Of a stretch of 42,500 nucleotides of DNA, positions 15,370 to 21,931 are shown piece by piece. The stretch is taken from positions 1-42,500 of IMG/VR virus record IMGVR_UViG_3300010400_000013. One strand, given 5' to 3'. Made by a program: the position numbers and the translations under genes. Under the pieces are notes generated by a model. The model ran no database searches. It saw nothing but the letters and a program-made list of their open reading frames with translations, and was not told the DNA's origin. Position 1 is the stretch's first letter, and each line of letters starts with the position of its first letter. This DNA comes from a virus.

Positions 15370-15630
15370 ATGACTGAGAAAGTGTATCCTGTTGAGAATT
15401 GGCCCGCTGCGCATTTTGTAGCCGAGGAACTAGAGGCGCGAGGGGTGTCAATCACCGCTTATTTGAGACTCATTGGAATGGACGAGAAGCGGTGGATGGA
15501 TCTCGTGAATGGGCAGAAAAGCATGCTCTTGAGCGAGGTACAACGGATTGCTGGATCGCTGAATGTCCAGCCTGAGTTTATCGCTAATTTGAACCTACGA
15601 TATGGACAATGGAAAAGGATGCAGCGGTGA
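15370..15630 (+). CDS. HigA-like helix-turn-helix protein, no toxin partner
   Basis: An 86-residue protein with GGAGGG before the ATG. The arrangement AAHFVAEELEARGVS, then a helix-turn-helix (YLRLIGMDEKRWMDLVNG), then QRIAGSLNVQPEFIANLNLRY matches HigA/XRE antitoxin-like proteins. No HigB-like toxin gene is adjacent; the neighbours are an HTH protein and a 42-residue protein. It may act as a regulator or an orphan antitoxin. Confidence 0.65.
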   Translation: MTEKVYPVENWPAAHFVAEELEARGVSITAYLRLIGMDEKRWMDLVNGQKSMLLSEVQRIAGSLNVQPEFIANLNLRYGQWKRMQR

Positions 15631-15632
15631 AC

Positions 15633-15660
15633 TTAATACATTTGGTCGTAAATACGATAA
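15633..15660 (+). repeat. Intergenic element, copy 4 (weak stem)
   Basis: Arms TTAATACA (15633-15640) and TACGATAA (15653-15660) pair poorly, but the loop core GGTCGTAA and the spacing are kept. Confidence 0.5.
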
Positions 15661-15676
15661 CAGAGAGGAAAAGCCA

Positions 15677-15805
15677 ATGAAGCTGCGTATTACAGTACTT
15701 CCTAGAACATTGGCAGAAGCCGTAAAGGTGCTGGAGGTGCTCAACCAACACCTTGGACCTTTAAGACTTGATGAATCAAATCCTAAAAAGAAGTCACCGA
15801 AATAG
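15677..15805 (+). CDS. Small protein, unknown
   Basis: A 42-residue protein (starts MKLRITVLPRTLAEAVKV) with GAGAGGA upstream. It has a short strand and one helix, then a Lys-rich tail. The start at 15677 is preferred because the longer frame has no ribosome binding site and would run through the intergenic element. Confidence 0.5.
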   Translation: MKLRITVLPRTLAEAVKVLEVLNQHLGPLRLDESNPKKKSPK

Positions 15806-15834
15806 TTACCGCAGTTGGGTCGTAGGTGCGGTAA
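15806..15834 (+). repeat. Intergenic stem-loop element, copy 5 (perfect stem)
   Basis: Arms TTACCGCA (15806-15813) and TGCGGTAA (15827-15834) are perfect reverse complements. The 13-nt loop includes GGTCGTAGG. This copy best defines the element, and no T-run follows it. Confidence 0.75.
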
Positions 15835-15849
15835 GAGGGGGGCTGAGAG

Positions 15850-16056
15850 ATGGATAGCGATCAGATGAAACTAGAGAATGTCATTGGACTCATCGAGAAG
15901 TATGGTGGAACCGACGGGGGACACCACAAGCAGTGGGTTATCGATCAGATTGTGAGAATCATTAAAGGCGACCAGTATGGGCAATGGGTTGAGGACATGA
16001 AGGATGGAGAAGATGGGCCAAATACCTATGAATGGGATGAAGGAATAGCGCCATAA
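15850..16056 (+). CDS. Small conserved phage protein, unknown
   Basis: A 68-residue acidic protein. The GGTDGGHHKQWVIDQIVRII pattern and the terminal GPNTYEWDEGIAP match a small family I recall from many phages, with no known function. It is preceded by a G-rich ribosome binding site right after the copy 5 stem-loop. Confidence 0.65.
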   Translation: MDSDQMKLENVIGLIEKYGGTDGGHHKQWVIDQIVRIIKGDQYGQWVEDMKDGEDGPNTYEWDEGIAP

Positions 16057-16085
16057 CTTATCGCATTGTCGTAGATGCGGTAAGT
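16056..16085 (+). repeat. Intergenic stem-loop element, copy 6
   Basis: Arms ACTTATCGCA (16056-16065) and TGCGGTAAGT (16076-16085) form a 10-bp stem with one G-U pair as RNA. The loop is TTGTCGTAGA. The G-U change opposite copy 5 keeps pairing at the RNA level. Confidence 0.7.
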
Positions 16086-16091
16086 GGGTAC

Positions 16092-16304
16092 ATGATGATG
16101 ATTTGTCCTCAATGTTCCGGGGCGAAGGGCTGGCATACGATCCAGCACGATCAAACCTGTGTGTTTGAGGTGGAATGCGAGAGGCACTCGCCGCACTGGA
16201 CAACCTGTTGGACGTGTCACGGCGAAGGAAGCGTTAGCGATCTCATCTATGCTGTCTATCGGGCTCGCGGTGGACCGGCACCATGCCCAGTCAAGGGATA
16301 CTAG
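16092..16304 (+). CDS. Small zinc-finger protein (DnaJ-like CxxCxG repeats)
   Basis: A 70-residue protein with three candidate ATGs in a row (16092, 16095, 16098). It contains CPQCSGAKGW and CWTCHGEGSV, two CxxCxG knuckles like half of a DnaJ zinc centre, plus further Cys and His. It is probably a zinc-binding adaptor. A similar Cys-rich style recurs in other small proteins of this phage. Confidence 0.6.
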   Translation: MMMICPQCSGAKGWHTIQHDQTCVFEVECERHSPHWTTCWTCHGEGSVSDLIYAVYRARGGPAPCPVKGY

Positions 16305-16332
16305 TTACCGCACTCGTCGCAGGTACAGTAAC
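16304..16332 (+). repeat. Intergenic element, copy 7
   Basis: GTTACCGCA (16304-16312) and GTACAGTAAC (16323-16332) share a five-base outer stem (GTTAC/GTAAC). The loop has CGTCGCAG. Confidence 0.55.
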
Positions 16333-16343
16333 CGGAGGGGGAA

Positions 16344-16562
16344 ATGAGCAATACGAGGGATAAACTAGAGGCATTGGTCCGCGAGAAGGATCTATTGACT
16401 AGGCTTGAGGACTGTGAACGTCGTATTGGCAAGATGTGCTCAGAGGGTAGACCGCCGAAAATGAGTATTCCTGTTCAGCATACCGATGACGATTTCTTTA
16501 TCTGTACAACCTTGAGAGATGCGATCCATTACTACAAGGCCGTGGAAGGAGCGTTAGTCTAG
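16344..16562 (+). CDS. Small phage protein, unknown
   Basis: A 72-residue protein behind GGAGGGGG. The N-terminal half is a charged helix (DKLEALVREKDLLTRLEDCERRI) and the C-terminal half has DDDFFICTTLRDAIHYY. No family was recognised. Confidence 0.55.
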   Translation: MSNTRDKLEALVREKDLLTRLEDCERRIGKMCSEGRPPKMSIPVQHTDDDFFICTTLRDAIHYYKAVEGALV

Positions 16563-16564
16563 GA

Positions 16565-16592
16565 CTTACCGCATTCATCGTGAGGGCAGCAA
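16565..16592 (+). repeat. Intergenic element, copy 8
   Basis: The left arm TTACCGCA (16566-16573) is intact. The right arm GGCAGCAA (16585-16592) pairs at only five of eight positions. The loop has CATCGTGA. Confidence 0.5.
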
Positions 16593-16807
16593 TGAAATGG
16601 ACCCCCTATCAGTTGCGTGTAATTGAGGCGTTAAAGGACGGTGAACGGTTATATTATCTGTCCGGCATAAATGCCTACTACTTTATCGGGCGCGTGAAGC
16701 CTCGACCAACGGAGCGTACAGTCAATAAGTTGAAGCAAGCCAATATCATTACGCTCGTAAAGGCAGACTGGCGCGGATCAGTGTGGAAGTGGGCGAAAGA
16801 GACGTAA
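16592..16807 (+). CDS. Small basic protein, unknown
   Basis: A 71-residue protein. The ATG at 16592 is chosen because GAGGG precedes it; a GTG at 16580 would lie in the repeat element. It reads like a small winged-helix (TPYQLRVIEALKDGE, then PTERTVNKLKQANIITLV, then a VWKWAKE strand). This is a suggestion only. Confidence 0.5.
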   Translation: MKWTPYQLRVIEALKDGERLYYLSGINAYYFIGRVKPRPTERTVNKLKQANIITLVKADWRGSVWKWAKET

Positions 16808-16830
16808 CGCCTTGTCGTGGAGTACAGCAA
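16804..16830 (+). repeat. Intergenic element, copy 9 (weak stem)
   Basis: GTAACGCC (16804-16811) and GTACAGCAA (16822-16830) flank a TTGTCGTGG loop. Primary sequence is kept better than pairing. Confidence 0.45.
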
Positions 16831-17141
16831 TGGGTGACTATCCAGAAGATGAAGAAGTCGAGCGAGTGAGAACGTGGGAGTTCGACTCCCGTAACTCGTT
16901 CGCTGAGTTCATGGAGTTCGTCAAATCTATTGGTCACTACTGGCCTAAAGAGACGTTCGGCTGGACCCAGGAGGGACGCATCTATCATGTCTCGACTGGC
17001 GGCTGGTCTGGGAACGAGGAGATCCTAGGGGCTATGCAAGACAACATGACCTTTTGGATGGTCTGTTGGCAGGAACATCGGCGCGGTGGACATTACATTT
17101 TCGAGCTGCCAGACCCGGACGTGTATTTCAAGAACACGTAA
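16830..17141 (+). CDS. Small protein, unknown
   Basis: A 103-residue protein with GTGGAG upstream of the ATG. It is rich in aromatic residues (FGWTQEGRIYHVSTGGWSGNEE, then FWMVCWQEHRRGGHY). The FGWT..G..YHVSTGGWSGNEEI pattern seems familiar from phage genomes but has no function I can name. Confidence 0.55.
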   Translation: MGDYPEDEEVERVRTWEFDSRNSFAEFMEFVKSIGHYWPKETFGWTQEGRIYHVSTGGWSGNEEILGAMQDNMTFWMVCWQEHRRGGHYIFELPDPDVYFKNT

Positions 17142-17165
17142 CGCCTTGGTCGTGAAGTGCGGCAC
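17138..17165 (+). repeat. Intergenic element, copy 10
   Basis: GTAACGCC (17138-17145) and TGCGGCAC (17158-17165) flank TTGGTCGTGAAG. Five of eight arm positions pair. This is the last copy seen; genes after it overlap directly again. Confidence 0.5.
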
Positions 17166-17176
17166 GAGGAGGGGCG

Positions 17177-17380
17177 ATGACCTGGACGACTGACAAGCCG
17201 ACCACGCCGGGGTGGTATTGGTGGCGCAGTCACCCCTATAAATCTGGCGAGCATATCATTCGAGTGCTTGACGTGCTTCAGGTCGGTCACAATCTATGGG
17301 CTAAAGGCATTGGCGAAATCACTGATTTGAGTTGTTCCTGGTCCTCGACCGCCATCGAGCCGCCCAAGGAGGAGCCATGA
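17177..17380 (+). CDS. Small phage protein with WTT-KPT-PGWYW motif
   Basis: A 67-residue protein with GAGGAGGGG before the ATG. The opening TWTTDKPTTPGWYWWR and a terminal Trp/Pro segment belong to a widespread small phage family (DUF551-like), of unknown function. A relative with the same motif is encoded at 24213-24503, so the phage carries two paralogues in different operons. Confidence 0.6.
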   Translation: MTWTTDKPTTPGWYWWRSHPYKSGEHIIRVLDVLQVGHNLWAKGIGEITDLSCSWSSTAIEPPKEEP

Positions 17381-17505
17381 AGTTTGAACCTGGACATCTA
17401 CACGTCTTCAGTGCAACTACGAATCGATGTATTTATTGTGGGATACATCGTCGGCTGCTACAGCCTATTCGTTATGGACCACATTCAAGAACGACGGGAG
17501 AATAA
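17377..17505 (+). CDS. Small CxxC/His protein, unknown
   Basis: A 42-residue protein with AAGGAGG upstream and an ATGA overlap with the previous gene. It contains EPGHLHVFS, then CIYCG-I-H, a likely one-zinc knuckle (H..H..C-x2-C..H). A larger overlapping frame starting with TTG at 17384 has no proper ribosome binding site. Confidence 0.5.
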   Translation: MKFEPGHLHVFSATTNRCIYCGIHRRLLQPIRYGPHSRTTGE

Positions 17506-17530
17506 CTATGTCGCCTTTCAAGGCCCAGCC

Positions 17531-17791
17531 ATGAAGCGCGTGGAGCGGGAGCGGATTGAGCTGGCAGTGGGCGACGTGCTCAAAACGTCTGAGCTGGAGC
17601 CAGAGGATCTGTCCTGGCTGCAAGGGCAATGCGTCAACCTTCTCCGCCGCGAGCTGGCCACGGAGCGGGCGCGGGTGCGGAGGATCGTCAATGCCCTGTC
17701 AGATAATGAGCACTGGCAGGATAATTATGGCTATTTGCAAGCCTGTCAAGATCTGCTCGCCGCGCTCAGCGGCAGGAAGGGGACGCGATGA
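17531..17791 (+). CDS. Helical protein, unknown
   Basis: An 86-residue protein (MKRVERERIELAV...). The ATG at 17531 overlaps the TGA of a tiny eight-codon frame (17508-17534), which might couple translation. It is mostly helical with a charged LLRRELATERARVRRIV segment. No family was recognised. Confidence 0.5.
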   Translation: MKRVERERIELAVGDVLKTSELEPEDLSWLQGQCVNLLRRELATERARVRRIVNALSDNEHWQDNYGYLQACQDLLAALSGRKGTR

Positions 17792-17997
17792 GCGATACGC
17801 ATCTTCTGACAGCCTCGCATAAGATTCGCGGGACTAAGCGGGCGTGGTGGTATGAAGAGTCTGCCGGTGTCTGTATCGTGCAGGAATACTGGAATATAAA
17901 GGAGGAATATCAGGGCACTAGCTCGGTCATGATTCCCTGGCGTGCGCTCCGTGGGGCCTTGGCACGCAAGGATCGACCCAAGGGCAGGAAGGGGTGA
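17788..17997 (+). CDS. Small protein, unknown
   Basis: A 69-residue protein with an ATGA overlap. It is beta-rich in the middle (RAWWYEESAGVCIVQEYW) with a basic C-terminal tail (RKDRPKGRKG). No family was recognised. Confidence 0.5.
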   Translation: MSDTHLLTASHKIRGTKRAWWYEESAGVCIVQEYWNIKEEYQGTSSVMIPWRALRGALARKDRPKGRKG

Positions 17998-18001
17998 GGG
18001 G

Positions 18002-18256
18002 ATGAGTGAGCCTGAACCGCTGGAGGCTATTCCAGAGCAACTACGGACGCTCCCGACAGGTGATATTATCCACGAACTCCCCTGTGAGGCACCATGGATG
18101 AGCGGATTAGGGACTTGTTTAATTAACGTCACAGCTCTGCGTTATGCCGATGATGGTTCTATTGAATGTCAACTAGGTGATGAAGATGGCGTACCCTACA
18201 AGGATGGCACGATATGGGAGAACATAAAGAACTTCCCGAACGAATGGCCTCAATGA
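18002..18256 (+). CDS. Small acidic protein, unknown
   Basis: An 84-residue protein with GAGGGG before the ATG. It contains DDGSIECQLGDEDGVPYKDG and two Cys in the first half. No family was recognised. Confidence 0.5.
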   Translation: MSEPEPLEAIPEQLRTLPTGDIIHELPCEAPWMSGLGTCLINVTALRYADDGSIECQLGDEDGVPYKDGTIWENIKNFPNEWPQ

Positions 18257-18516
18257 CCTCCCTACGGCGCGAGGCGGAAGCGTTATTAAAAGAATGGTTT
18301 AATTCTACGCGGGCTGGAAATGATGAAGCGTATATTGGGATTAGCGAAGATGAATGGAAGGGGTTGGAGGCTAGTATCGAAGCCTTCGCCAAGGCCCAGC
18401 GCCGGAAGGAAGTGGAGGCGATCCAACAGGCCTATACTGAAAAAGCTATTAGAAAAATGAATCCTCGAACATTTGTTGACTGGCTCTCGCAGCGGGCTAA
18501 GGCGTTGGAACCATGA
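18253..18516 (+). CDS. Small helical protein, unknown
   Basis: An 87-residue protein. The ATG at 18253 overlaps the previous TGA; earlier in-frame ATGs at 18214 and 18244 lie inside the upstream gene. It is helical (LRREAEALLKEWF, then FAKAQRRKEVEAIQQAY). No family was recognised. Confidence 0.5.
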   Translation: MTSLRREAEALLKEWFNSTRAGNDEAYIGISEDEWKGLEASIEAFAKAQRRKEVEAIQQAYTEKAIRKMNPRTFVDWLSQRAKALEP

Positions 18517-18983
18517 TGACACCCTATTGGTTGGATTGTTCGGACGGCATTCCCTCCTTAACACCTCATGAACAAGGTGGGTATTATAAAAGAACTGAAG
18601 CTGACGCCTATGTTGCCGCCTTGCGCCTAGAGCTTGCCGAGGCCAGGGAAGCCCTGCGCGTTCATTCCTCATGTTCTGTGGCGCAGTTGCAACAGCAGTG
18701 TGCCGACCTCCAGGCGAAGCTGGCGCTAAAAGAAAAGATGCTCGACGGCCTGCCCCACGATTATTGCGAACTGGAGCGAGGCATTGAGGCGTTAGGGATT
18801 AAGTTGACCGATGATTATGGGGCTTTGGATCCAGAGGAGGAATTGATGAAATTTGTCAAAGACCTCCAGCGCCAACTGGCCGAGGCGCAGGGGAGAATCA
18901 AAGAATTGGAGAGCGTCTGCAGCGCTGATTATGGGCCAGCGGGCAATCTGCTCACTGATAATTTTGGAAAACCGCTCGCATAG
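18513..18983 (+). CDS. Coiled-coil protein, unknown
   Basis: A 156-residue protein with an ATGA overlap. Long Glu/Gln/Leu-rich helices (ALRLELAEAREALRVH, LQQQCADLQAKLALKEKM, DLQRQLAEAQGRIKELE) point to coiled coils. Such proteins are common in phage accessory regions and have no known function. Confidence 0.55.
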   Translation: MMTPYWLDCSDGIPSLTPHEQGGYYKRTEADAYVAALRLELAEAREALRVHSSCSVAQLQQQCADLQAKLALKEKMLDGLPHDYCELERGIEALGIKLTDDYGALDPEEELMKFVKDLQRQLAEAQGRIKELESVCSADYGPAGNLLTDNFGKPLA

Positions 18984-18993
18984 AAGAGGGAGT

Positions 18994-19761
18994 ATGCCCA
19001 ATCGTGACCTGAAAGAATCGAATCGCAGGAGTCCGAGCTTGCAACTGCTCTCTGATGCCGCGGAACGCCTCTGGTATAGGATTATTACCGCCGTCGATGA
19101 TTATGGACGCATGGAGGCTGATCCTGCAGTCGTCTTCACCACTTGCTTTCAGCGCGTCCCGAAGGGATGGACCGTGCAAAAAGTCAAAGGATGCCTCGAA
19201 GAATTGGCCATGAAATCCCTTCCCGGTGATCAACCTCTCGTCTCACTCTATCAAGTCGGGGTTCGGGTCTTTCTCGAAGTCGTCACAGCCAAACAGCACA
19301 TTTATCAGCGTGCGAAGACATCAAAATATCCAGCACCTCACGAAGGCCAATCAATTCAACAACTTACCAAATCATGCCCGCAGATGTGCGCAGATGCACG
19401 CAGATGCACGCAGATTCCCTCGTATCCCGAGTCCCGAATCCCGAGTCCCGAGTCCCGAACTTCGAATCCCGAACTTCGAGTCTCGGGGGGGGCAGAGTCT
19501 GCGCACGGATGCGCGCAGACCCAGGCACAGGCGCTAGGCAGTATGGACAGCTTCGTGCTGACAGCTGAACTCGAAGCCTGGAGCGTGAAGGAAGGCATCG
19601 ACAATCCAAGCCAGTATTTGGAAGAGTTCAAAGATTACTGGCGCAGTAGCGGGGGAAAACGAAAGAACGGACAGCCCATCAAGGACTGGACCGCCGCTTT
19701 TAGAAACCGCCTGCGATATTTGAAAGATCATAATCAACTGAAATCGAACGTGTGGACATGA
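18994..19761 (+). CDS. Replication initiator-like protein with repeat-bearing linker
   Basis: A 255-residue protein with GAGGGAG before the ATG. The N-terminal ~110 residues resemble a winged-helix replication protein (LLSDAAERLWYRIITAVDDYGRM, then VKGCLEELAMKSL). Residues ~125-175 are a low-complexity linker rich in Pro, Ser, Glu and Arg, encoded by short direct repeats. The C-terminal ~75 residues (EFKDYWRSSGGKRKNG..DWTAAFRNRL) match the DnaD-like C-terminal motif seen in phage replisome organisers. As in lambda gene O, the origin may lie inside this gene. Confidence 0.65.
   Translation: MPNRDLKESNRRSPSLQLLSDAAERLWYRIITAVDDYGRMEADPAVVFTTCFQRVPKGWTVQKVKGCLEELAMKSLPGDQPLVSLYQVGVRVFLEVVTAKQHIYQRAKTSKYPAPHEGQSIQQLTKSCPQMCADARRCTQIPSYPESRIPSPESRTSNPELRVSGGAESAHGCAQTQAQALGSMDSFVLTAELEAWSVKEGIDNPSQYLEEFKDYWRSSGGKRKNGQPIKDWTAAFRNRLRYLKDHNQLKSNVWT
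19379..19416. repeat. Four 10-bp direct repeats (iteron candidates)
   Basis: CGCAGATGTG, CGCAGATGCA, CGCAGATGCA and CGCAGATT lie head to tail with a 10-bp period, inside the linker of the replication gene. They could be binding sites for the initiator. They also resemble interspersed repeats found in many bacterial genomes. Confidence 0.6.
19426..19487. repeat. Eight 7-bp direct repeats
   Basis: Units of CCCGAGT/CCCGAAT, with variants CCCGAAC and TTCGAAT/TTCGAGT, repeat with a 7-bp period. The period is not a multiple of three, so the encoded linker cycles through frames and reads SPESR-like. The tract ends in a G-rich run. Confidence 0.6.
19497..19520. repeat. Inverted repeat in the replication gene
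   Basis: GTCTGCGC (19497-19504) and GCGCAGAC (19513-19520) are perfect complements with an 8-nt spacer. It directly follows the two direct-repeat tracts and may be part of the origin. Confidence 0.55.
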
Positions 19762-20111
19762 CGCAAGAGGAATTCAAAATCGAGTTCAAGCGTCTCTGTG
19801 ATGGCTATGACTATAAGCCACGGCAGATGCAAATGGAGGCTTTTTATGAAAGGCTCAAGCACTATCAGCGATCGGATTGGCATGAGGCGGTGACCGATCT
19901 CCTGTGCGCATCACGATTTCCGATGAATCTCGAAGCGATTCTTGCCTGCATTGAGAAACGCGCAGAGGAACGAAGGCGCACTGCGGTACGGCAAGAGCGG
20001 CATGATGCGAAGGGACAAGTCGAACAACTGACGAGATCACTCGACATGCGTAAGGCGTTAGCCGAAAAGCCAGAGCTGCTCGCGTCAATGGAAAGGTTAT
20101 TGCGATCATGA
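19758..20111 (+). CDS. Possible helicase loader or replication accessory protein
   Basis: A 117-residue helical protein. The ATG is in the ATGA overlap with the replication initiator. It contains YKPRQMQMEAFYERLKHY, then WHEAVTDLLCASRFPMNLEAI, then a charged helix (EKRAEERRRTAVRQERHD). The position after an O-like gene is where phages keep a helicase loader, but no ATP-binding motif is present. The role is inferred from order only. Confidence 0.5.
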   Translation: MTQEEFKIEFKRLCDGYDYKPRQMQMEAFYERLKHYQRSDWHEAVTDLLCASRFPMNLEAILACIEKRAEERRRTAVRQERHDAKGQVEQLTRSLDMRKALAEKPELLASMERLLRS

Positions 20112-20205
20112 ACACGTTCGCGGGTCCTTCCTGGCTATATTTACAAGCGGGTAGCCTGCTGCGCAGTTAATTGCTAGGGATAGATCGCTAGAAGGGGTTG
20201 ACTGA

Positions 20206-21482
20206 ATGCGCTTTGAAAAGGCCGTCAACATCGCGCAGTTGAAACCATGGGCCAAGAATCCGCGCCAGCATGGGCAGGATGTTGACGCGCTGATTCGCTC
20301 AATCGAGCATTTCGGCTGGACGAATCCAATCTTAGTGCAGGAACGCACGAACCGAGTGATCGCGGGCCATGGGCGATTGGAGGCGGCGAAACGTGCAGGA
20401 TTGCTCAATGTGCCAGTGATCTTTCTGAATATGTCTATGCGAGACGCGACGGCCTATACCCTCGCGGATAACAAACTCGCGGAACTCTCGTCGTGGGATA
20501 ATCTGGCACTCAAAGGCGCCATCGATGATCTGAAACGTCAGGATTATGATCTCTCGCTGATGGGGTTCAGTGACGATGAAATCAATCAGATCGTGACGTG
20601 GGAATCGGACGAACTCGAGAGGACGGCCTCGGATGACATTCCGGCTATGCCGAATGAATCGATCTGCAAGCCAGGCGAGGTCTATGAATTGGGGCCGCAT
20701 CGGCTGTTGTGTGGCGACAGTACCGATCCTCTGCAAGTGGCGCTGGCCATGGGGGGGGCCAGGCAGACATGGTGTTTACCGATCCGCCGTATGGCGTGGA
20801 CTATGTCGGCAAAACGAAAGAGGCGCTCACGATCACGAACGATGATCTGGGCGATCGAGGCACGATGGCGCTAGTCACAGATGCAGTGAAAGCCTGGCCA
20901 CTCAAGCCAGGCGGCGTGTTTTACCTCTGTGGTCCAGCAGGCGATACCGAGACGGCGTTTCGGTTGGCGCTGCGGGCGGCAGGATTCACGCTGCGTCAAT
21001 GTCTGGTCTGGGTCAAGCATCATTTCGTCATGGGGCGCCAGGATTATCACTGGCGGCATGAAACCTTGCTGTATGGTTGGGCCGATGGGGCTCCGCATTA
21101 TTTCATTCATGATCGCACGAGGAATACAGTCTTCGACGAGGAGCGCAATCTCCGAGAGTTGAATCAAGAGCAGCTCATCGACATCATCGACGAGTATCGA
21201 CGACAGGATCAGACCAGCGTCTGGCGCGAGAACCGGCCTTCTGCGAGTCTGCTACATCCGACCATCAAACCCATCGCCTTAATCGCGAAGGCGATCAGGA
21301 ACTCGTCCTTGCCTGACGGCATGGTTTTCGATGGGTTCGCCGGGAGTGGGTCGACGCTGATCGCGGCACAGGAAACCGGACGGAGGGCCGTGCTGATGGA
21401 ACTCTCGCCACGGTACTGCGATGTGATCGTCGAGCGGTGGATGCAAACAGCAGGAGAGGGAGCGGCAAGGAGGTCTGCCTAA
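20206..21482 (+). pseudogene. ParB-domain DNA methyltransferase, frame broken at a G8 tract
   Basis: The first part encodes a ParB-type N-terminal domain (AKNPRQHGQDVDALIRSIEHFGW, then VIAGHGRLEAAKRAG). The second part, one base back in frame, encodes a beta-class N6/N4 methyltransferase with TDPPYGVDY (motif IV) and DGFAGSGSTLIAA (motif I). The frames meet at eight G bases (20751-20758). In the read sequence the first frame runs on to a stop at 20874 without the catalytic motifs, while the second stays open to 21482. A tract of nine or six G would give one fused protein. This could be phase variation, programmed slippage or a sequencing error. The next gene is the small terminase subunit. 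Confidence 0.75.
20751..20758 (+). repeat. Poly-G tract at the methyltransferase frame break
   Basis: Eight consecutive G bases directly follow CAT. The frame needed for motif IV starts within this run. Confidence 0.8.
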
Positions 21483-21484
21483 CG

Positions 21485-21931
21485 ATGGCACGACCAGCGC
21501 GAGCCGGGAACGGCAATGCACTGGCTAAGCGTCTGCAGGTCTCACGTCAGCGCGTCAGTCAGATGAAGAAGGCAGGCAAAGTGCTGTTCAAACCGCGAAG
21601 CCGGGAGATCGATGAAGACGCGACGGCGCGTATGCATCAGGAGCGGTTGGCGGTGCAGCAAGCCAGCCCATCTCGGCAGATCCGAGATCACTATGATGCG
21701 AAAATGGCGAAGCTGCAATATGAACGGGCGATCGGACTGGTGGTCGACATTGACAAGGTCAAGAAGGCGACATTTGAGGCGGGCAGGCGCGTGCGAGACA
21801 ATCTGGAAAATCTGCCGGCGCGGCTCAGTGGGATTTTTGCCGCCGAGCGGGATCAGCAGAAAATCTTCGCCTTGTTCACGAAGGAAATCCATAATTGCTT
21901 GGAAGGATTGACGCATGCCGGTAGCCGTTGA
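21485..21931 (+). CDS. Terminase small subunit
   Basis: A 148-residue protein with AGGAGG upstream of the ATG. An N-terminal helix-turn-helix (ALAKRLQVSRQRVSQMKKAG) would bind the packaging site, as in Nu1-type small terminases. A charged helical middle and a C-terminal part (FALFTKEIHNCLEGL) follow. It overlaps the large subunit start by 17 bases. The identity rests on the helix-turn-helix and the location. Confidence 0.7.
   Translation: MARPARAGNGNALAKRLQVSRQRVSQMKKAGKVLFKPRSREIDEDATARMHQERLAVQQASPSRQIRDHYDAKMAKLQYERAIGLVVDIDKVKKATFEAGRRVRDNLENLPARLSGIFAAERDQQKIFALFTKEIHNCLEGLTHAGSR

Noticed and set aside
14910-17165. Integron attC-like cassette sites
   Set aside because: The elements are about 28 bp, not 55-140 bp, and lack the paired R and L box layout. 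No integron integrase is present. The resemblance is only the cassette-like gene-plus-element order.
14910-17165. Rho-independent terminators
   Set aside because: The stems are short and none is followed by a T-run; ribosome binding sites follow directly.
17508-17534. Eight-codon frame before the 17531 gene
   Set aside because: It may couple translation, but there is no independent support for a peptide.
19379-19487. CRISPR array
   Set aside because: The repeats are 7-10 bp and contiguous, with no spacers.
20108-20170. 20-codon frame overlapping the loader-like gene stop
   Set aside because: It is too short to support, although it starts with an ATGA overlap. The rest of the gap to 20205 shows nothing clear.
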